64,000 nucleotides of DNA. It comes from Cryomorphaceae bacterium. Lineage in GTDB: Bacteria > Bacteroidota > Bacteroidia > Flavobacteriales > UBA7430. The position numbers were made by a program, and so were the translations under genes. The notes under the pieces were generated by a model. The model was given only the letters and a program-made list of their open reading frames with translations, ran no database searches and was not told where the DNA came from. Every line of letters begins with the position of its first letter. Positions within the stretch are counted from its first letter, which is position 1. Location of the stretch: contig BOWN01000003.1 of the NCBI GenBank assembly GCA_019649675.1, positions 229,325-293,324 on the forward strand, given 5' to 3'. This document shows, in pieces, positions 51,072 through 60,406 of this stretch.

Positions 51072-52220
51072 TCAGTAAAAGATTTCCCAATTTTTAAACT
51101 TATTATTTATAAAATTGACTAAGTTCTTTTTTAGCTTTTCTACTTTTGGAGAAATAACATAGCTACAGTAAGGTGCATATTTGTTGTTTTGGTAGTAATC
51201 CTGATGATAGGTTTCAGCCTTGTAAAATGCATCGAATGACTGAACTTGAGTTACAATTTTGTGGTCAAAAACATTTTCATTTAACTCATTAATGATTTTT
51301 TTGATTATCTTTTTTTGATTTGAATCTGAGAAGAACAAAATAGATCTGTAATGAGGACCCACATCATTACCCTGTCTATCAATTGTTGTAGGGTCATGGC
51401 TCGCAAAAAATATTTTGAGTAACTGTTCTAATTTGATAGCTGAAGGATTATATGTAATCTCACATACTTCTGCATGTTTAGTTCTACCAGAAGACACTTG
51501 ATCATAGGTTGGATTCTTGATATGACCTCCAGAATATCCAGAAACTACTTTTTCAACGCCAATAACGTCTTGGAATACAGCTTCAATACACCAAAAACAG
51601 CCACCTCCAACATATAGAATTTCATTTTTATGAGACATATTATTTGTTTTATTATTATAATTTACTGAAACAACAACTTCATTCCTTCTATTAAAGACTT
51701 TATAAGGTGAATTATAAACCAAAATCTCAAAATCATTTTCGTGCACAATCTCACGAGCATTAAGAATAGATGTCAATTCTTCTTTTTTTTTGTTTTCTAT
51801 TTTAGCATTTGAATAACCTGAATATCGAATTGCAGCTTTTATTGATGATGATACTTTAGAAATCTTAATTTGACTGTTGTCTGGTTTGGGCAAAGAACTA
51901 AGTGTATAATGATTAGGCATAATAAAGGCCATTTCATGATTATCAAATGGTTTCATAACTACAGGTGAGGTCATTGATATTTCTTCATTTGCATTATTAC
52001 CTCCAAAAATATAATTGGCAATCACCTTAAAAGATGAACTACGATTACTTTCATTCTTAGGTGTATATGATGCGTAAATCATTTCATCATATTGACGTAT
52101 TTCGACCTCATCTACTATTTTTAAAACTTGATAATCGTTTTCTTCAGCCTTAAGAAAAAAGTAAAATGCAAAATATACAAATATTAGAGAAGAAGAAATA
52201 ATAGCAAAAAATTTAAGCAT
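51072..52220 (-). CDS. msrA: SOUL heme-binding domain fused to peptide methionine sulfoxide reductase A
   Basis: This intact 382-residue protein has an N-terminal membrane anchor (about residues 4-24, FFAIISSSLIFVYFAFYFFL). It is followed by a SOUL/HEBP-type domain (about 30-185; YQVLKIVDEVEIRQYDEMIY, SSFKVIANYIFGGNNANEEI, SMTSPVVM, MAFIMPNHYTLSSLPKPDN). Then comes a complete MsrA domain (about 198-365) with catalytic GGCFWCIEAVFQ, VVSGYSGGHIKNPTYDQVSS, GRTKHAEVCEITYNP, FFASHDPTTIDRQGNDVGPH and FYKAETYHQDYYQNN. MsrA reduces S-methionine sulfoxide; SOUL proteins bind heme or related ligands. The anchor places both outside the inner membrane. An internal Met before the MsrA part (MSHKNEILYVGGGC) could give a separate MsrA, but no stop separates the domains. 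Confidence 0.9.
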   Translation of the reverse strand: MLKFFAIISSSLIFVYFAFYFFLKAEENDYQVLKIVDEVEIRQYDEMIYASYTPKNESNRSSSFKVIANYIFGGNNANEEISMTSPVVMKPFDNHEMAFIMPNHYTLSSLPKPDNSQIKISKVSSSIKAAIRYSGYSNAKIENKKKEELTSILNAREIVHENDFEILVYNSPYKVFNRRNEVVVSVNYNNKTNNMSHKNEILYVGGGCFWCIEAVFQDVIGVEKVVSGYSGGHIKNPTYDQVSSGRTKHAEVCEITYNPSAIKLEQLLKIFFASHDPTTIDRQGNDVGPHYRSILFFSDSNQKKIIKKIINELNENVFDHKIVTQVQSFDAFYKAETYHQDYYQNNKYAPYCSYVISPKVEKLKKNLVNFINNKFKNWEIFY

Positions 52221-52267
52221 AACGGTATAAAAACTTTACACTATAATTAATTTAAACATTAGATAAA

Positions 52268-52421
52268 TTATCTATTTTGTTTCAAAACCTCATTAGCTTC
52301 AGCCATTTTCTGATCGCTTTTTTTACGATCTACTTTTGACAACTTATGTGCCTCAGATAGCAATTTTTTATATTCTAATTGAAGTTTTTCGAGGGGTGTT
52401 TTTCTTAAAAAATCCAAACAT
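52268..52421 (-). CDS. Small DUF6435-like protein (one frame change)
   Basis: On the reverse strand MFGFFKKNTP is followed, after one extra A in the run at about 52407-52412, by LEKLQLEYKKLLSEAHKLSK, VDRKKSDQKMAEANEVLKQN and a stop at 52268. The result is a basic, helical protein of about 51 residues. The MFGFFKK...L...Y..L..EA..LS..DR..SD.K.AEA pattern matches the small DUF6435 family, common in marine bacteria and of unknown function. It lies upstream of the SOUL-MsrA gene on the same strand, 47 bases away. It is too short and broken to stand out by length. Confidence 0.7.
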
Positions 52422-52591
52422 ATCAAAACATTTAATTATAATTCAAAATTAACGAAACTATCACAAATATGATTAATTATGATTAGATATTGTAGGTTTA
52501 AATAAATACACCAAATTATAAAACCATTTTATTACATTTACAATAATTATTTAATTTGATTGAAAACGCTTAGAATCAAAAATAGCTTACT

Positions 52592-53659
52592 ATGAAAGAC
52601 TTTACAAAAAAAATGATTAAGGCATTTTATATTATATTTATGATTAATAGTATACAGCTCAAAATGAACTCGATATTATTGGAAATTGGACTGTAGACTC
52701 AAGCTTACGCTACTGTAACATTTTTATTATCTCAACAAGAAATTGACGAACTAATGATGATGGTTGAATGGGGATGATATCTGCTGAGGATTTTATGGAT
52801 ATGATGGGGTTTCCGATGCCAACTTCTCAAGAAGAATGGGATTACATTACTATTAATGGTGTAACCATGTCTATTCCTGAAGATGAAGTTGGTATTTCAG
52901 CTTTTTCATTTAATGAGAGTCAAATGGGCTTATTTTCAGATGGTTTACTCCCTTTAACATATAATTGGTCTTCAGATTCTACAATTTCATTGGTTACGTT
53001 TGATGAAGATTTTCCTTTTACTGAATTTACAATAGTATCTGCAACAAAATGAAAATCTTATTATGTCGTCTTCTATAACAATAATGGAAGAAGATGGAGA
53101 ATTCAGTTATAATATTATATTTTACTGTTCCAGTGTTGATGAATTCACTCTAGGATGTACAGATTCATCAGCTTTAAATTATAATACAAATGCAAACATA
53201 GATGATGGATCATGCGAGTACCCATACCCATGCACCTTTAATGAACTATTATTAACATTAGAGGATGATGCAGACGATGGATGGGAGGGTTCAGAACTAA
53301 TTATTAACGGTACATCATATACATTGGAAGATGGAGATGAAGATATATTTTGTATTGAGCTTGAAGACTGTTGGGCCTTCTATACCATAGAAGGAGAGTA
53401 TATGGATGAAGCTTCATGGACAATTAGTGACGAGAATGATGATATTATAATTCAAGGTGGACTTCCTTACAATGATAATGATGTTGATGAAGATGGTGAA
53501 TGTGATGATTTAAAAATTGAAGAATTTTCCTTAGAAAACCATTCACTTGTAAAAGTGATTGATATTTTAGGAAGAGAACACAATGAACATATTAAGGGAA
53601 AAGTTTTATTTTACATTTATGATAATGGTAGAGTCATCAAAAAAATAAACGTTCAATAA
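52592..53659 (+). CDS. T9SS-secreted protein with one DDGSC repeat (frame changes)
   Basis: It starts at ATG 52592 with MKDFTKKMIKAFYIIFMINS. After a missing base near 52655 comes NELDIIGNWTVDSS, then TFLLSQQEIDELMMM, an acidic beta-rich domain (MISAEDFMDMMGFPMPTSQE, ISAFSFNESQMGLFSDGLLP) of the lipocalin-like INGxW type, and after a break near 53050 IMSSSITIMEEDG. One repeat follows (LGCTDSSALNYNTNANIDDG), then an acidic domain (LTLEDDADDGWEGSELIING, SWTISDENDDIIIQGG) and the tail LVKVIDILGREHNEHIKGKV with FYIYDNGRVIKK. Function is unknown. The middle domain resembles copper-binding-like or lipocalin-like secreted domains only loosely. Confidence 0.72.
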
Positions 53660-53673
53660 TATTTTTCATTAAT

Positions 53674-53702
53674 AAAAAAGCCACAATATGTGGCCTTTTT
53701 TT
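53674..53702 (+). terminator. Intrinsic terminator
   Basis: AAAAAAGCCACA, loop ATA, TGTGGCCTTTTTTT: a strong symmetric hairpin with a T run, 15 bases after the stop at 53659. Confidence 0.9.
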
Positions 53703-53744
53703 CAAACATAAATTATCTTACCTATCTAATTATATTTAAGGTTT

Positions 53745-54729
53745 ATGTCAGTTTTATTAATGATTTTTTTTATAATATTATCTACATATGTGATTTTCAA
53801 AGCCACCTATAGTTTTGACTTAGCAGCAAGTTTTTTAACTCGTAAAATGCCAACTGGAATTAAAGGACCTACAATTAATGCGATTGCATCATCCTTGCCA
53901 GAATTATTAATTTCCTTTTTGTTTTTATTTCATTACAATGATTTAGAAGGGTTTTCGGCAGGTTATGCTGCTATAATTGGAAGTGCTGCATTTAATATTT
54001 GTCTAATTCCATGTATTTCTGCTTCAGCATATTTTTACTTTAATGATAAAGACTCTATTAAGTTGGATAGTAGTATTATTATTCAAGATTCATTATTTAA
54101 TATATTGTCGATTGTTACATTAGGGATTATATTTTATTTTGGGCAAATTTCTCCACTTAATTCATTGTTATTAATCCTCCTTTATTTTATGTACGTATAT
54201 TCTGTATTTAAGTACAGAAAACTTATCATACTAAGCCTCATGATGAGATTATTTTGAAAAATGAATCAATTTTAAGTGACTTATTACAAATTAAAATTTT
54301 TGCCTTGTTTGACTCTACGGTAAGTAAATTCAGTTCTATTATAGTTGTTTTTATCAGTCTAATTTAATTGCAAGTAGTTGTCAGCTGTTAACATTTTCAT
54401 GTGAGCGTTTATCTTCTTTATTTGGATAAATTTATTTATGTCTCTCTTTTTATAGCGCTATAGCCTCAAGTGTACCTGACACTATTTTATCATTTTATGA
54501 TGCAAAAAAGGTCAATTCGATGATGCGTTTTCTAATGCGTTTGGATCTAATATTTTTGATATTTGTATTGGACTAGGATTGCATATTTATTTACACTCTT
54601 TTAAATGGAGATTTATTTTTAAATCAAAACTCAAAGATAAGCTCAGAACAATTGATAATCTCTCTTCTTCTTCTTGTGATATTATCAGCAGCCATAGGAA
54701 TTCTTTTTTTCTATAGGAAAGTTCAATAA
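53745..54729 (+). CDS. Calcium/cation antiporter (Na+/Ca2+ exchanger family; several frame changes)
   Basis: This is a membrane protein of the CaCA superfamily with two inverted halves. The first alpha repeat reads GPTINAIASSLPELLISFLF with IIGSAAFNICLIPCI. The second, after frame changes near 54236-54480, reads IASSVPDTILSFYDAKK, DDAFSNAFGSNIFDICIGLG. The ion-binding acidic residues are in SLPE and SVPD, and the GS(A/N)xFN/D motifs are kept in both halves. The end SLLLLLVILSAAIGILFFYR is a last helix before the stop at 54727. The usual length is about 310-330 residues, which the 985 bases fit. It would export calcium using the sodium or proton gradient. Breaks lie in T runs, again typical of indel errors. 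Confidence 0.8.
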
Positions 54730-54872
54730 AAAGAAGTTTATTTTACTTTATTGATGTATATTTTATTTATTTTCTTTTTGATTAGATTATAATACTTTAT
54801 AGTTACTATCAAATGTCCGTTGTTATTATTATCTATATTTACTTTAAAATTTATTTAATAAAATAAAACAAG

Positions 54873-55443
54873 ATGAAGAAATTTAAATCCACGTTATTAA
54901 CTTTGACTTTTATTTGTGCAATTTCTCTTAATGCGCAGACTACTAACATAGAAGGTATTGACTTCCCAGATGAGCTATCTTTAAATGATGATACTTTCGT
55001 TTTAAATGGAGGAGGATTACGTGAAAAATTGGGGTTCCTTGATTTGTATGTTGGAGGTTTATATTTATCTGCAAATAGTAGTGACGCGAATCAAATTGTA
55101 ACTAGTGGCAACTCTATGGCTATTCGAATTGTTATTGCCTCTAGACTTGTTTCACGTGAACGATTTATTGAGGCCTTAGAAGAAGGTTTTGAAAATACGA
55201 CTGTAGGAAAATACACCCCTATGCAAATCGAAAGTTTTAAGAAATATCTGAGTGATGCATTTGAGCCAGGCGATGAAATTATTCTGGCTTACAGCTCCAC
55301 AGAGGAAAGAACTTATCTATATAAAAAACACCGAAGTTCGAGGAGAATTTTCTGGACTTCCCTTTAAACAAGCTCTTTTTGGTATTTGGTTAGGTGAAAA
55401 ACCTGCTCAGGAAAGCCTAAAGCAAGAAATGCTAGGACTTTAA
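54873..55443 (+). CDS. Chalcone-isomerase-like periplasmic protein (one frame change)
   Basis: The signal peptide MKKFKSTLLTLTFICAISLN is followed by NIEGIDFPDELSLNDDTFVL, NGGGLREKLGFLDLYVGGLY, IRIVIASRLVSRERFIEALE, EGFENTTVGKYTPM and, after a frame change near 55305, IYIKNTEVRGEFSGLPFKQA with LFGIWLGEKPAQESLKQEML. This is the bacterial chalcone-isomerase-like family; the GIDFPD, NG-G-R and LFGIWLG(E/D)KPA segments are its typical landmarks. Bacterial members are not proven to isomerise flavonoids and probably bind small hydrophobic or fatty ligands. Total length about 190 residues is normal. It stands alone, with 200 bases to the next gene. Confidence 0.85.
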
Positions 55444-55617
55444 ATCTTTCTATTTTTAAATTGAGTAAATATAATTTGGTTTGATAAAACCGTTTTGTAG
55501 CTATTTGATTTTAAATGAAATCACAATAAAGTAGTTAATAAGACACCAGTTTATCTCTTTATTTGAATTAATTTTATTTTGATGTTTATCCATATAAAAT
55601 AATGTAAAAGTAAAATG

Positions 55618-55625
55618 TAATTTTG
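55618..55625 (+). promoter_or_regulatory. -7 promoter element of the oligopeptidase gene
   Basis: TAATTTTG matches TAnnTTTG, 21 bases before the ATG at 55647. A clear -33 TTTG at normal spacing is absent, so support is moderate. Confidence 0.45.
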
Positions 55626-55646
55626 CGTTTTAAATAAATATTACAA

Positions 55647-57797
55647 ATGAAAAACATATTCTTAGTCTCAACAATTCTAATACTCTTTTCTAATTGCCAA
55701 TCAAATTATAATAAAAAGATGATTGAACCCACAGCAAAGAAAATACCAACAACATTAAATTACCATTCAGATACTTTAACAGATAACTATTTTTGGATGC
55801 GTTTATCTGATCAGCAAAAGGAATCGTCTACTCCTGATTCACAAACAAAAGATGTATTAGACTATTTGAAAGCTGAGAACCAATTTTTAGATGTAAACAT
55901 GTCTGATACAGATGAGCTTCAATCTAAACTTTTTGATGAATATGTTTCAAGGATTAAACAAGATGATTCATCAGTACCATACATAGAAAACGGCTACATA
56001 TATTCTTCAAAATATGATAAGGGGGAAGACTATAGACGTTATTATAGAAAGGAAAATAAAGAAGGAAGTAAAGAAGAATTATTTTTGGATTTACCAAAAT
56101 TAGCTAAAGAGCAAAAGTATTTTTCTCTCGGTGATTGGTCCATTAGCACAAACAATAAAATCTTAGCATATAGTTCAGATTTAGTATCTAGGAGAGAATA
56201 TACGATACATTTTAAAGATCTAATTACAGGAGAAACACTCAAAGACCAAATTGAGAATACCACTGGAGGAATTACTTGGGCTAATGATAACAAGACTATT
56301 TTTTATGTTAAAAAAGACGAACAAACATTAAGATCACATAAGATTTTTAAGCATGTATTAGGTACAGATTCATCAGATGACGAACTCGTGTTTGAGGAAA
56401 AAGATGAAACCTATAGCTGTTATGTTTACAAGTCTAAGAGTAACAAATATCTCTTTATTGGATCGTATCAAACCCTAGCAACAGAAATAAGATTTTTAGA
56501 TGCAAACAAGCCAAATGGAGAATGGAAAATTATTCAACCAAGAGAGCGTGGTCATGAATATTCGGTTAGTCATTATGATGATTCTTTTTTTATACGAACA
56601 AACTGGAATGCCAAAAATTACAAGCTCATGAAAACACCAGTTTCATCTCCATCAAAAGAAAGTTGGAAGGAACTAATTACTCATCGAGATGATGTTTTTT
56701 TAAGTGGTATAGAAATTTTTAAAAAGTTTTTGGTTTTACAAGAGCGCAAAGATGGGCTTATCAATATGCGTGTCATGAATTGGTCTAATAGTCAAGAGCA
56801 TTACATTAGTTTTAATGACCCAACGTACTCTGTTTATCCTAGCGTAAATCTTGAATTTGATACTGATTTATTTCGTTTTTCTTATTCCTCATTAACTACT
56901 CCAAATTCAGTTTATGATTATAATCTTGTTTCTAAAGAAAGAACACTATTGAAACAACAAGAAGTTTTGGGTGGTACATTTAATTCTGAAAATTATATCT
57001 CAGAGAGATTATATGCTACGGGAAGAGATGGAGTAACTAGAATTCCGATATCAATAGTTTATAAAAAAGGTTATAAAAAAGATGAAACATCACCATTACT
57101 CCTTTATGGATATGGCTCTTATGGCTCAAATATGAATCCCTATTTTAGCTCAACTCGACTTAGTTTATTGGATAGAGGATTTGCTTTTGCAATTGCACAC
57201 ATTAGAGGAGGCCAAGAAATGGGGCGTGATTGGTATGAATCCGGTAAATTATTACAAAAGAAAAATACATTCTATGATTTTATAGATTGTGGTAAATTTT
57301 TAGTTGATAGTGGTTATACCAGTCCTTCTCATTTATATGCACAGGGTGGGAGTGCTGGAGGATTGTTAATGGGTGCAATTATTAATATGGAACCTAGTTT
57401 GTGGAATGGAGTTATAGCTGGAGTTCCATTTGTTGATGTAATAAATACAATGTGGGACGAGTCTATTCCTTTGACTACTGGAGAATTTGATGAGTGGGGT
57501 AACCCAAAGGATAAAGTTTACTATGATTATATAAAATCATATTCTCCATATGATAATGTGTCACGTATAGATTTTCCTAATTTATTAATCACAACTGGAT
57601 ATTGGGATAGTCAAGTTCAATACTGGGAGCCAGCAAAGTGGATAGCGAAAATAAGAGAATACCGTACAAACAAAAATTTATTGTTAATGTATTGTAATAT
57701 GGATGTAGGTCATGGTGGTGCTTCAGGTCGGTTTGAAAGTTTGAAAGAAGTTGCTCTGGAACATGCTTTTTTATTAAAGCTGGAGGGTAAAAATTAA
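55647..57797 (+). CDS. ptrB: Oligopeptidase B (S9A prolyl-oligopeptidase family), lipoprotein
   Basis: This intact 716-residue serine peptidase has a lipoprotein leader (MKNIFLVSTILILFSNCQSN, Cys17). The N-terminal part has PTTLNYHSDTLTDNYFWMRL, then a seven-bladed propeller to about residue 440, and the catalytic domain with SPLLLYGYGSYGSNMNPYFS, AIAHIRGGQEMGRDWYESGK, nucleophile YAQGGSAGGLLMGAIINMEP, acidic binding residues DEWGNPKDK, ITTGYWDSQVQYWEPAKW (Asp) and GHGGASGRFES (His). The pattern fits oligopeptidase B, which cuts short peptides after Arg or Lys. Membrane anchoring puts it in the periplasm or on the surface. Just after the stop, bases 57790-57870 encode a coding-like tail (KYPNETDRPDDKKVVLRIDL) of unclear origin. 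Confidence 0.92.
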   Translation: MKNIFLVSTILILFSNCQSNYNKKMIEPTAKKIPTTLNYHSDTLTDNYFWMRLSDQQKESSTPDSQTKDVLDYLKAENQFLDVNMSDTDELQSKLFDEYVSRIKQDDSSVPYIENGYIYSSKYDKGEDYRRYYRKENKEGSKEELFLDLPKLAKEQKYFSLGDWSISTNNKILAYSSDLVSRREYTIHFKDLITGETLKDQIENTTGGITWANDNKTIFYVKKDEQTLRSHKIFKHVLGTDSSDDELVFEEKDETYSCYVYKSKSNKYLFIGSYQTLATEIRFLDANKPNGEWKIIQPRERGHEYSVSHYDDSFFIRTNWNAKNYKLMKTPVSSPSKESWKELITHRDDVFLSGIEIFKKFLVLQERKDGLINMRVMNWSNSQEHYISFNDPTYSVYPSVNLEFDTDLFRFSYSSLTTPNSVYDYNLVSKERTLLKQQEVLGGTFNSENYISERLYATGRDGVTRIPISIVYKKGYKKDETSPLLLYGYGSYGSNMNPYFSSTRLSLLDRGFAFAIAHIRGGQEMGRDWYESGKLLQKKNTFYDFIDCGKFLVDSGYTSPSHLYAQGGSAGGLLMGAIINMEPSLWNGVIAGVPFVDVINTMWDESIPLTTGEFDEWGNPKDKVYYDYIKSYSPYDNVSRIDFPNLLITTGYWDSQVQYWEPAKWIAKIREYRTNKNLLLMYCNMDVGHGGASGRFESLKEVALEHAFLLKLEGKN

Positions 57798-57933
57798 ATA
57801 TCCAAATGAGACTGATAGGCCTGATGATAAAAAGGTTGTTTTAAGAATTGATTTAGCAGAGGTCAAATAAACAGTTCACGGTCATCATACTCTACTGTTT
57901 GTATTTACTATAATATTGTGAGTGTTTGGGCAT

Positions 57934-57969
57934 TAAAAAACCTCACACCGATATACGATGTGAGGTAAA
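57934..57969 (-). terminator. Intrinsic terminator for the 58.0-58.6 kb gene
   Basis: Inverted repeat CCTCACA...TGTGAGG with a 9-11 base loop. On the reverse strand the hairpin is followed by a T6 run (TTTTTTAATG), fitting the end of the reverse-strand gene 43 bases away. Confidence 0.75.
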
Positions 57970-58011
57970 AGTAATTAGAAGAACTAATTACAAAATCGAT
58001 CACCAATTAAT

Positions 58012-58554
58012 TTAATAAAACTTGTCAATACAAATCTCGGACATTCGAGTATTTATCTGCTCTACTATTTCACGTGTTGTTTTGTATTTTGCTTTATATT
58101 TTTCACTCATTTCGTTTAAAAATCTATCGTTTTCATAAGATGATTTAGTAATAAACATGGAGCCCAAATAATATTCATTCTCTATATTGGTATTTATATT
58201 TCCTAAACCAAAATGAATGTAACTTAACCAATCACAATATTCATTATCAAATTCATCTTTTGTTTTCCAGGTTATAAATTCAGGAACATCATTCCAATTC
58301 TCTCTTTCTGAAAAATAAAATTCATCATCAATTATTTCATTATCTACCTTCGTTATAACTCTATTTACAACAATTGTAATGCTGTTTTTAATCTCAAACT
58401 TTACTAACACATGTGTTTTATATCCTTTATTTAATTGAGGTTCATCTTTATGAGTTATACCAATATATCCAATTTTGTGTATATCACATTTTTTACTGCT
58501 GTTTAACCAAATATTAGGTTTGTAAGGTTGAGATTTGTGTTCTGTAATTTTCAT
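58012..58554 (-). CDS. Hypothetical cytoplasmic protein
   Basis: This intact 180-residue protein I do not recognise begins MKITEHKSQPYKPNIWLNSS. It has no signal peptide or membrane segment. The central part is beta-rich (THVLVKFEIKNSITIVVNRV) followed by acidic, tryptophan-containing stretches (FYFSERENWNDVPEFITWKT) and a helical, lysine-rich end (RFLNEMSEKYKAKYKTTREI). It stands between an oligopeptidase gene and an Old Yellow Enzyme gene, 52 bases after the latter on the same strand. It could be transcribed with the latter. Codon use looks like the neighbours. Function unknown. Confidence 0.65.
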   Translation of the reverse strand: MKITEHKSQPYKPNIWLNSSKKCDIHKIGYIGITHKDEPQLNKGYKTHVLVKFEIKNSITIVVNRVITKVDNEIIDDEFYFSERENWNDVPEFITWKTKDEFDNEYCDWLSYIHFGLGNINTNIENEYYLGSMFITKSSYENDRFLNEMSEKYKAKYKTTREIVEQINTRMSEICIDKFY

Positions 58555-58605
58555 TTGAGTCTTATAACCTGATTAACTAATTTATTCAAATTTATTTTGT
58601 TTAGC

Positions 58606-59826
58606 TTAATTTTTTAAAAATGATTTTAGCAACATTCCTATTATGGTATTTAGTAAAGCCCATATACCGGGAAGATTAGGTTTAGGATTTTTGCCTTTTC
58701 CTAAACGTTGTATTTGCAATTCATACCAAGGAAGTTCAACTCCTCCTATTTTATCTAATAGTTTTATGCCTATAGTTGGAACTGGTGCCTCAAAACAAGT
58801 CTCTTTTTCGTCAAAAATATCTTGTGCTAAATTAGGATACAGACAAAAAGGACGCCCTAATCCAATCACGTCAAGTTTTCCTTCTTCAAGGGCATCTTCC
58901 ATTACTTTAACAGAACGAAACCCACCAGTCAACAATAAAGGTTTATCAGTTATTTTTCGTGCTTTTTCAATATAGTCTAAAAAATAAGCCTCTCTTTCAA
59001 AAGTACTTTGTTTGCGACTTCCTTTTACCATAGCGGGTTTTTCATAGTTACCTCCTGATATTTCAATCAAGTCCATTCCTTCACTGGATAGAAATTGAAC
59101 TACCTCCATGGATTCTGATTCGGTAAAACCGCCCCTTTGAAAATCGGCAGAGTTAATTTTAATTCCAATAGGATAATCTGGACCCACCTGAGATCTTATC
59201 TCACGATAAACTTCTTTAACAAACCGAGCTCTATTTTCTAGTGAGCCACCCCATCGATCTTTTCGGATATTACTGATGGGCGATAAAAACTGACTAACAA
59301 GATAGCCATGGGCTCCATGAATTTGACATCCTGTAAAACCAGCCTCCTTCATGATTCTCGCGCTATTACCAAAGCGTTTAATTATGTCAAATATTTCTTC
59401 TTCAGTTAAAGGTCTGGCTAGTTTAAATATTTTTGACACGCCTCCCATTTTTAATGGAACTGCAGATGGGGCTACAATTTCTTTATTGATTGTTCCAAAT
59501 GCTTGTCTACCGGGGTGATTTAATTGAGGCCATAAATGTACATCAGTTCCTTTCACGGTTTTTGCCCATGCTTTTAGTAAGTCAAAATGTGTATAGTCTT
59601 CTACTACTACATTTCTAGGTTCTCCTAAGGCTTTTCTATCTATCATCACGTTTCCAGTAATTAAAAGCCCTGGATTTCCTTTTGCCCAAACTTCATATGC
59701 ATTGATGAGTGTTTTTGTAGGAGCATTTGAGAGAGTTCCTATATTTTCACTCATTGCTGATTTAGCGATGCGATTTTTTAAGATAGCACCACATGGTAAG
59801 GTAAAGTTAGAAGCTATATATTTCAT
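58606..59826 (-). CDS. NADH:flavin oxidoreductase, Old Yellow Enzyme family
   Basis: This is an intact 406-residue FMN enzyme with a TIM barrel. Marks of the family are LKNRIAKSAMSENIGTLSNA at the first strand, GLLITGNVMID, HLWPQLNHPGRQA (substrate-binding region), IKRFGNSARIMKEAGFTGCQ, IHGAHGYLVSQFLSPISNIR (His-x-x-His region), KDRWGGSLENRARF (the classic Asp-Trp-Gly-Gly signature), PIGIKINSADFQRGGFTESE, ISGGNYEKP and DVIGLGRPFCLYPNLA. It reduces activated double bonds using NAD(P)H; the physiological substrate is unknown. It lacks the C-terminal Fe-S and NAD domains of dienoyl-CoA reductases. Start ATG at 59826 is preceded by a good -7 box. Confidence 0.9.
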   Translation of the reverse strand: MKYIASNFTLPCGAILKNRIAKSAMSENIGTLSNAPTKTLINAYEVWAKGNPGLLITGNVMIDRKALGEPRNVVVEDYTHFDLLKAWAKTVKGTDVHLWPQLNHPGRQAFGTINKEIVAPSAVPLKMGGVSKIFKLARPLTEEEIFDIIKRFGNSARIMKEAGFTGCQIHGAHGYLVSQFLSPISNIRKDRWGGSLENRARFVKEVYREIRSQVGPDYPIGIKINSADFQRGGFTESESMEVVQFLSSEGMDLIEISGGNYEKPAMVKGSRKQSTFEREAYFLDYIEKARKITDKPLLLTGGFRSVKVMEDALEEGKLDVIGLGRPFCLYPNLAQDIFDEKETCFEAPVPTIGIKLLDKIGGVELPWYELQIQRLGKGKNPKPNLPGIWALLNTIIGMLLKSFLKN

Positions 59827-59845
59827 ACTTTGATTTGTGCTTATA

Positions 59846-59853
59846 CAAATATA
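59846..59853 (-). promoter_or_regulatory. -7 promoter element of the Old Yellow Enzyme gene
   Basis: The reverse strand reads TATATTTG, matching TAnnTTTG, 19 bases before the ATG. No convincing TTTG -33 box is seen. Confidence 0.4.
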
Positions 59854-59909
59854 ACTTACTTATTAAATAAAGAATTTATGTAAAAACTAATAATTAAAGT
59901 TTTTTACAT

Positions 59910-60167
59910 AAAATCTACTTTTTTGTTAAAAAAACACTCTTTTTTAGTCATTTTCGGTGATTTTTAGTCAAAAAAGGAAAGCTGGCAATTTTGAATTTAA
60001 GTACCCCCTCTAGAACCCTGCTTCTAACTAAAGTTCAAAGTAGCTATGAAATGGATGTTTTGTAAAAATCTACTTTTTCGACTTTTTTTAGCTATTTTCG
60101 TTAAAAAACTCTCTTTTTTAGTCATTTTGGTAATTTTAAGTCAAAAGTAGCAATTTTTTGAATTTAA
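59910..60167 (-). repeat. Two direct copies of an AT-rich ~95-bp repeat
   Basis: Copy A (59910-60000) and copy B (60065-60167) share the order AAATCTACTTTTT, TTAAAAAA.CTCT, TTTTTTAGTCATTTT, GGT.ATTTT.AGTCAAAA and CAATTTT..GAATTTAA. A third copy in inverse orientation is at 31972-32056. The region 59854-60406 has no gene; apart from these repeats and a GC-richer stretch (60168-60260) nothing else was identified. Confidence 0.65.
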
Positions 60168-60406
60168 AGGAAGGGAGCGAAAGCGCTTTTCTCTTGCAAT
60201 GATTTTCAGCAGTTTAACACCTTGTTTTTCCCAGTCAACACTGTTTAAACACTTGAGCTGTTTTAGCTTTTATTCTTTTAAGGTAAGTAATTATCATGTA
60301 CAATTTAATTTTTTAAATAATTGTCTTAGTAATTTTTTGTTTACATTTCCTGATATTGTTTAGTTTTTAATGTTATTAATATAAAGTTATTAAAAGTAAT
60401 TAAAGA

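Noticed and set aside
58643..58975. Forward-strand frame of 110 codons
   Set aside because: Antisense to the intact Old Yellow Enzyme gene.
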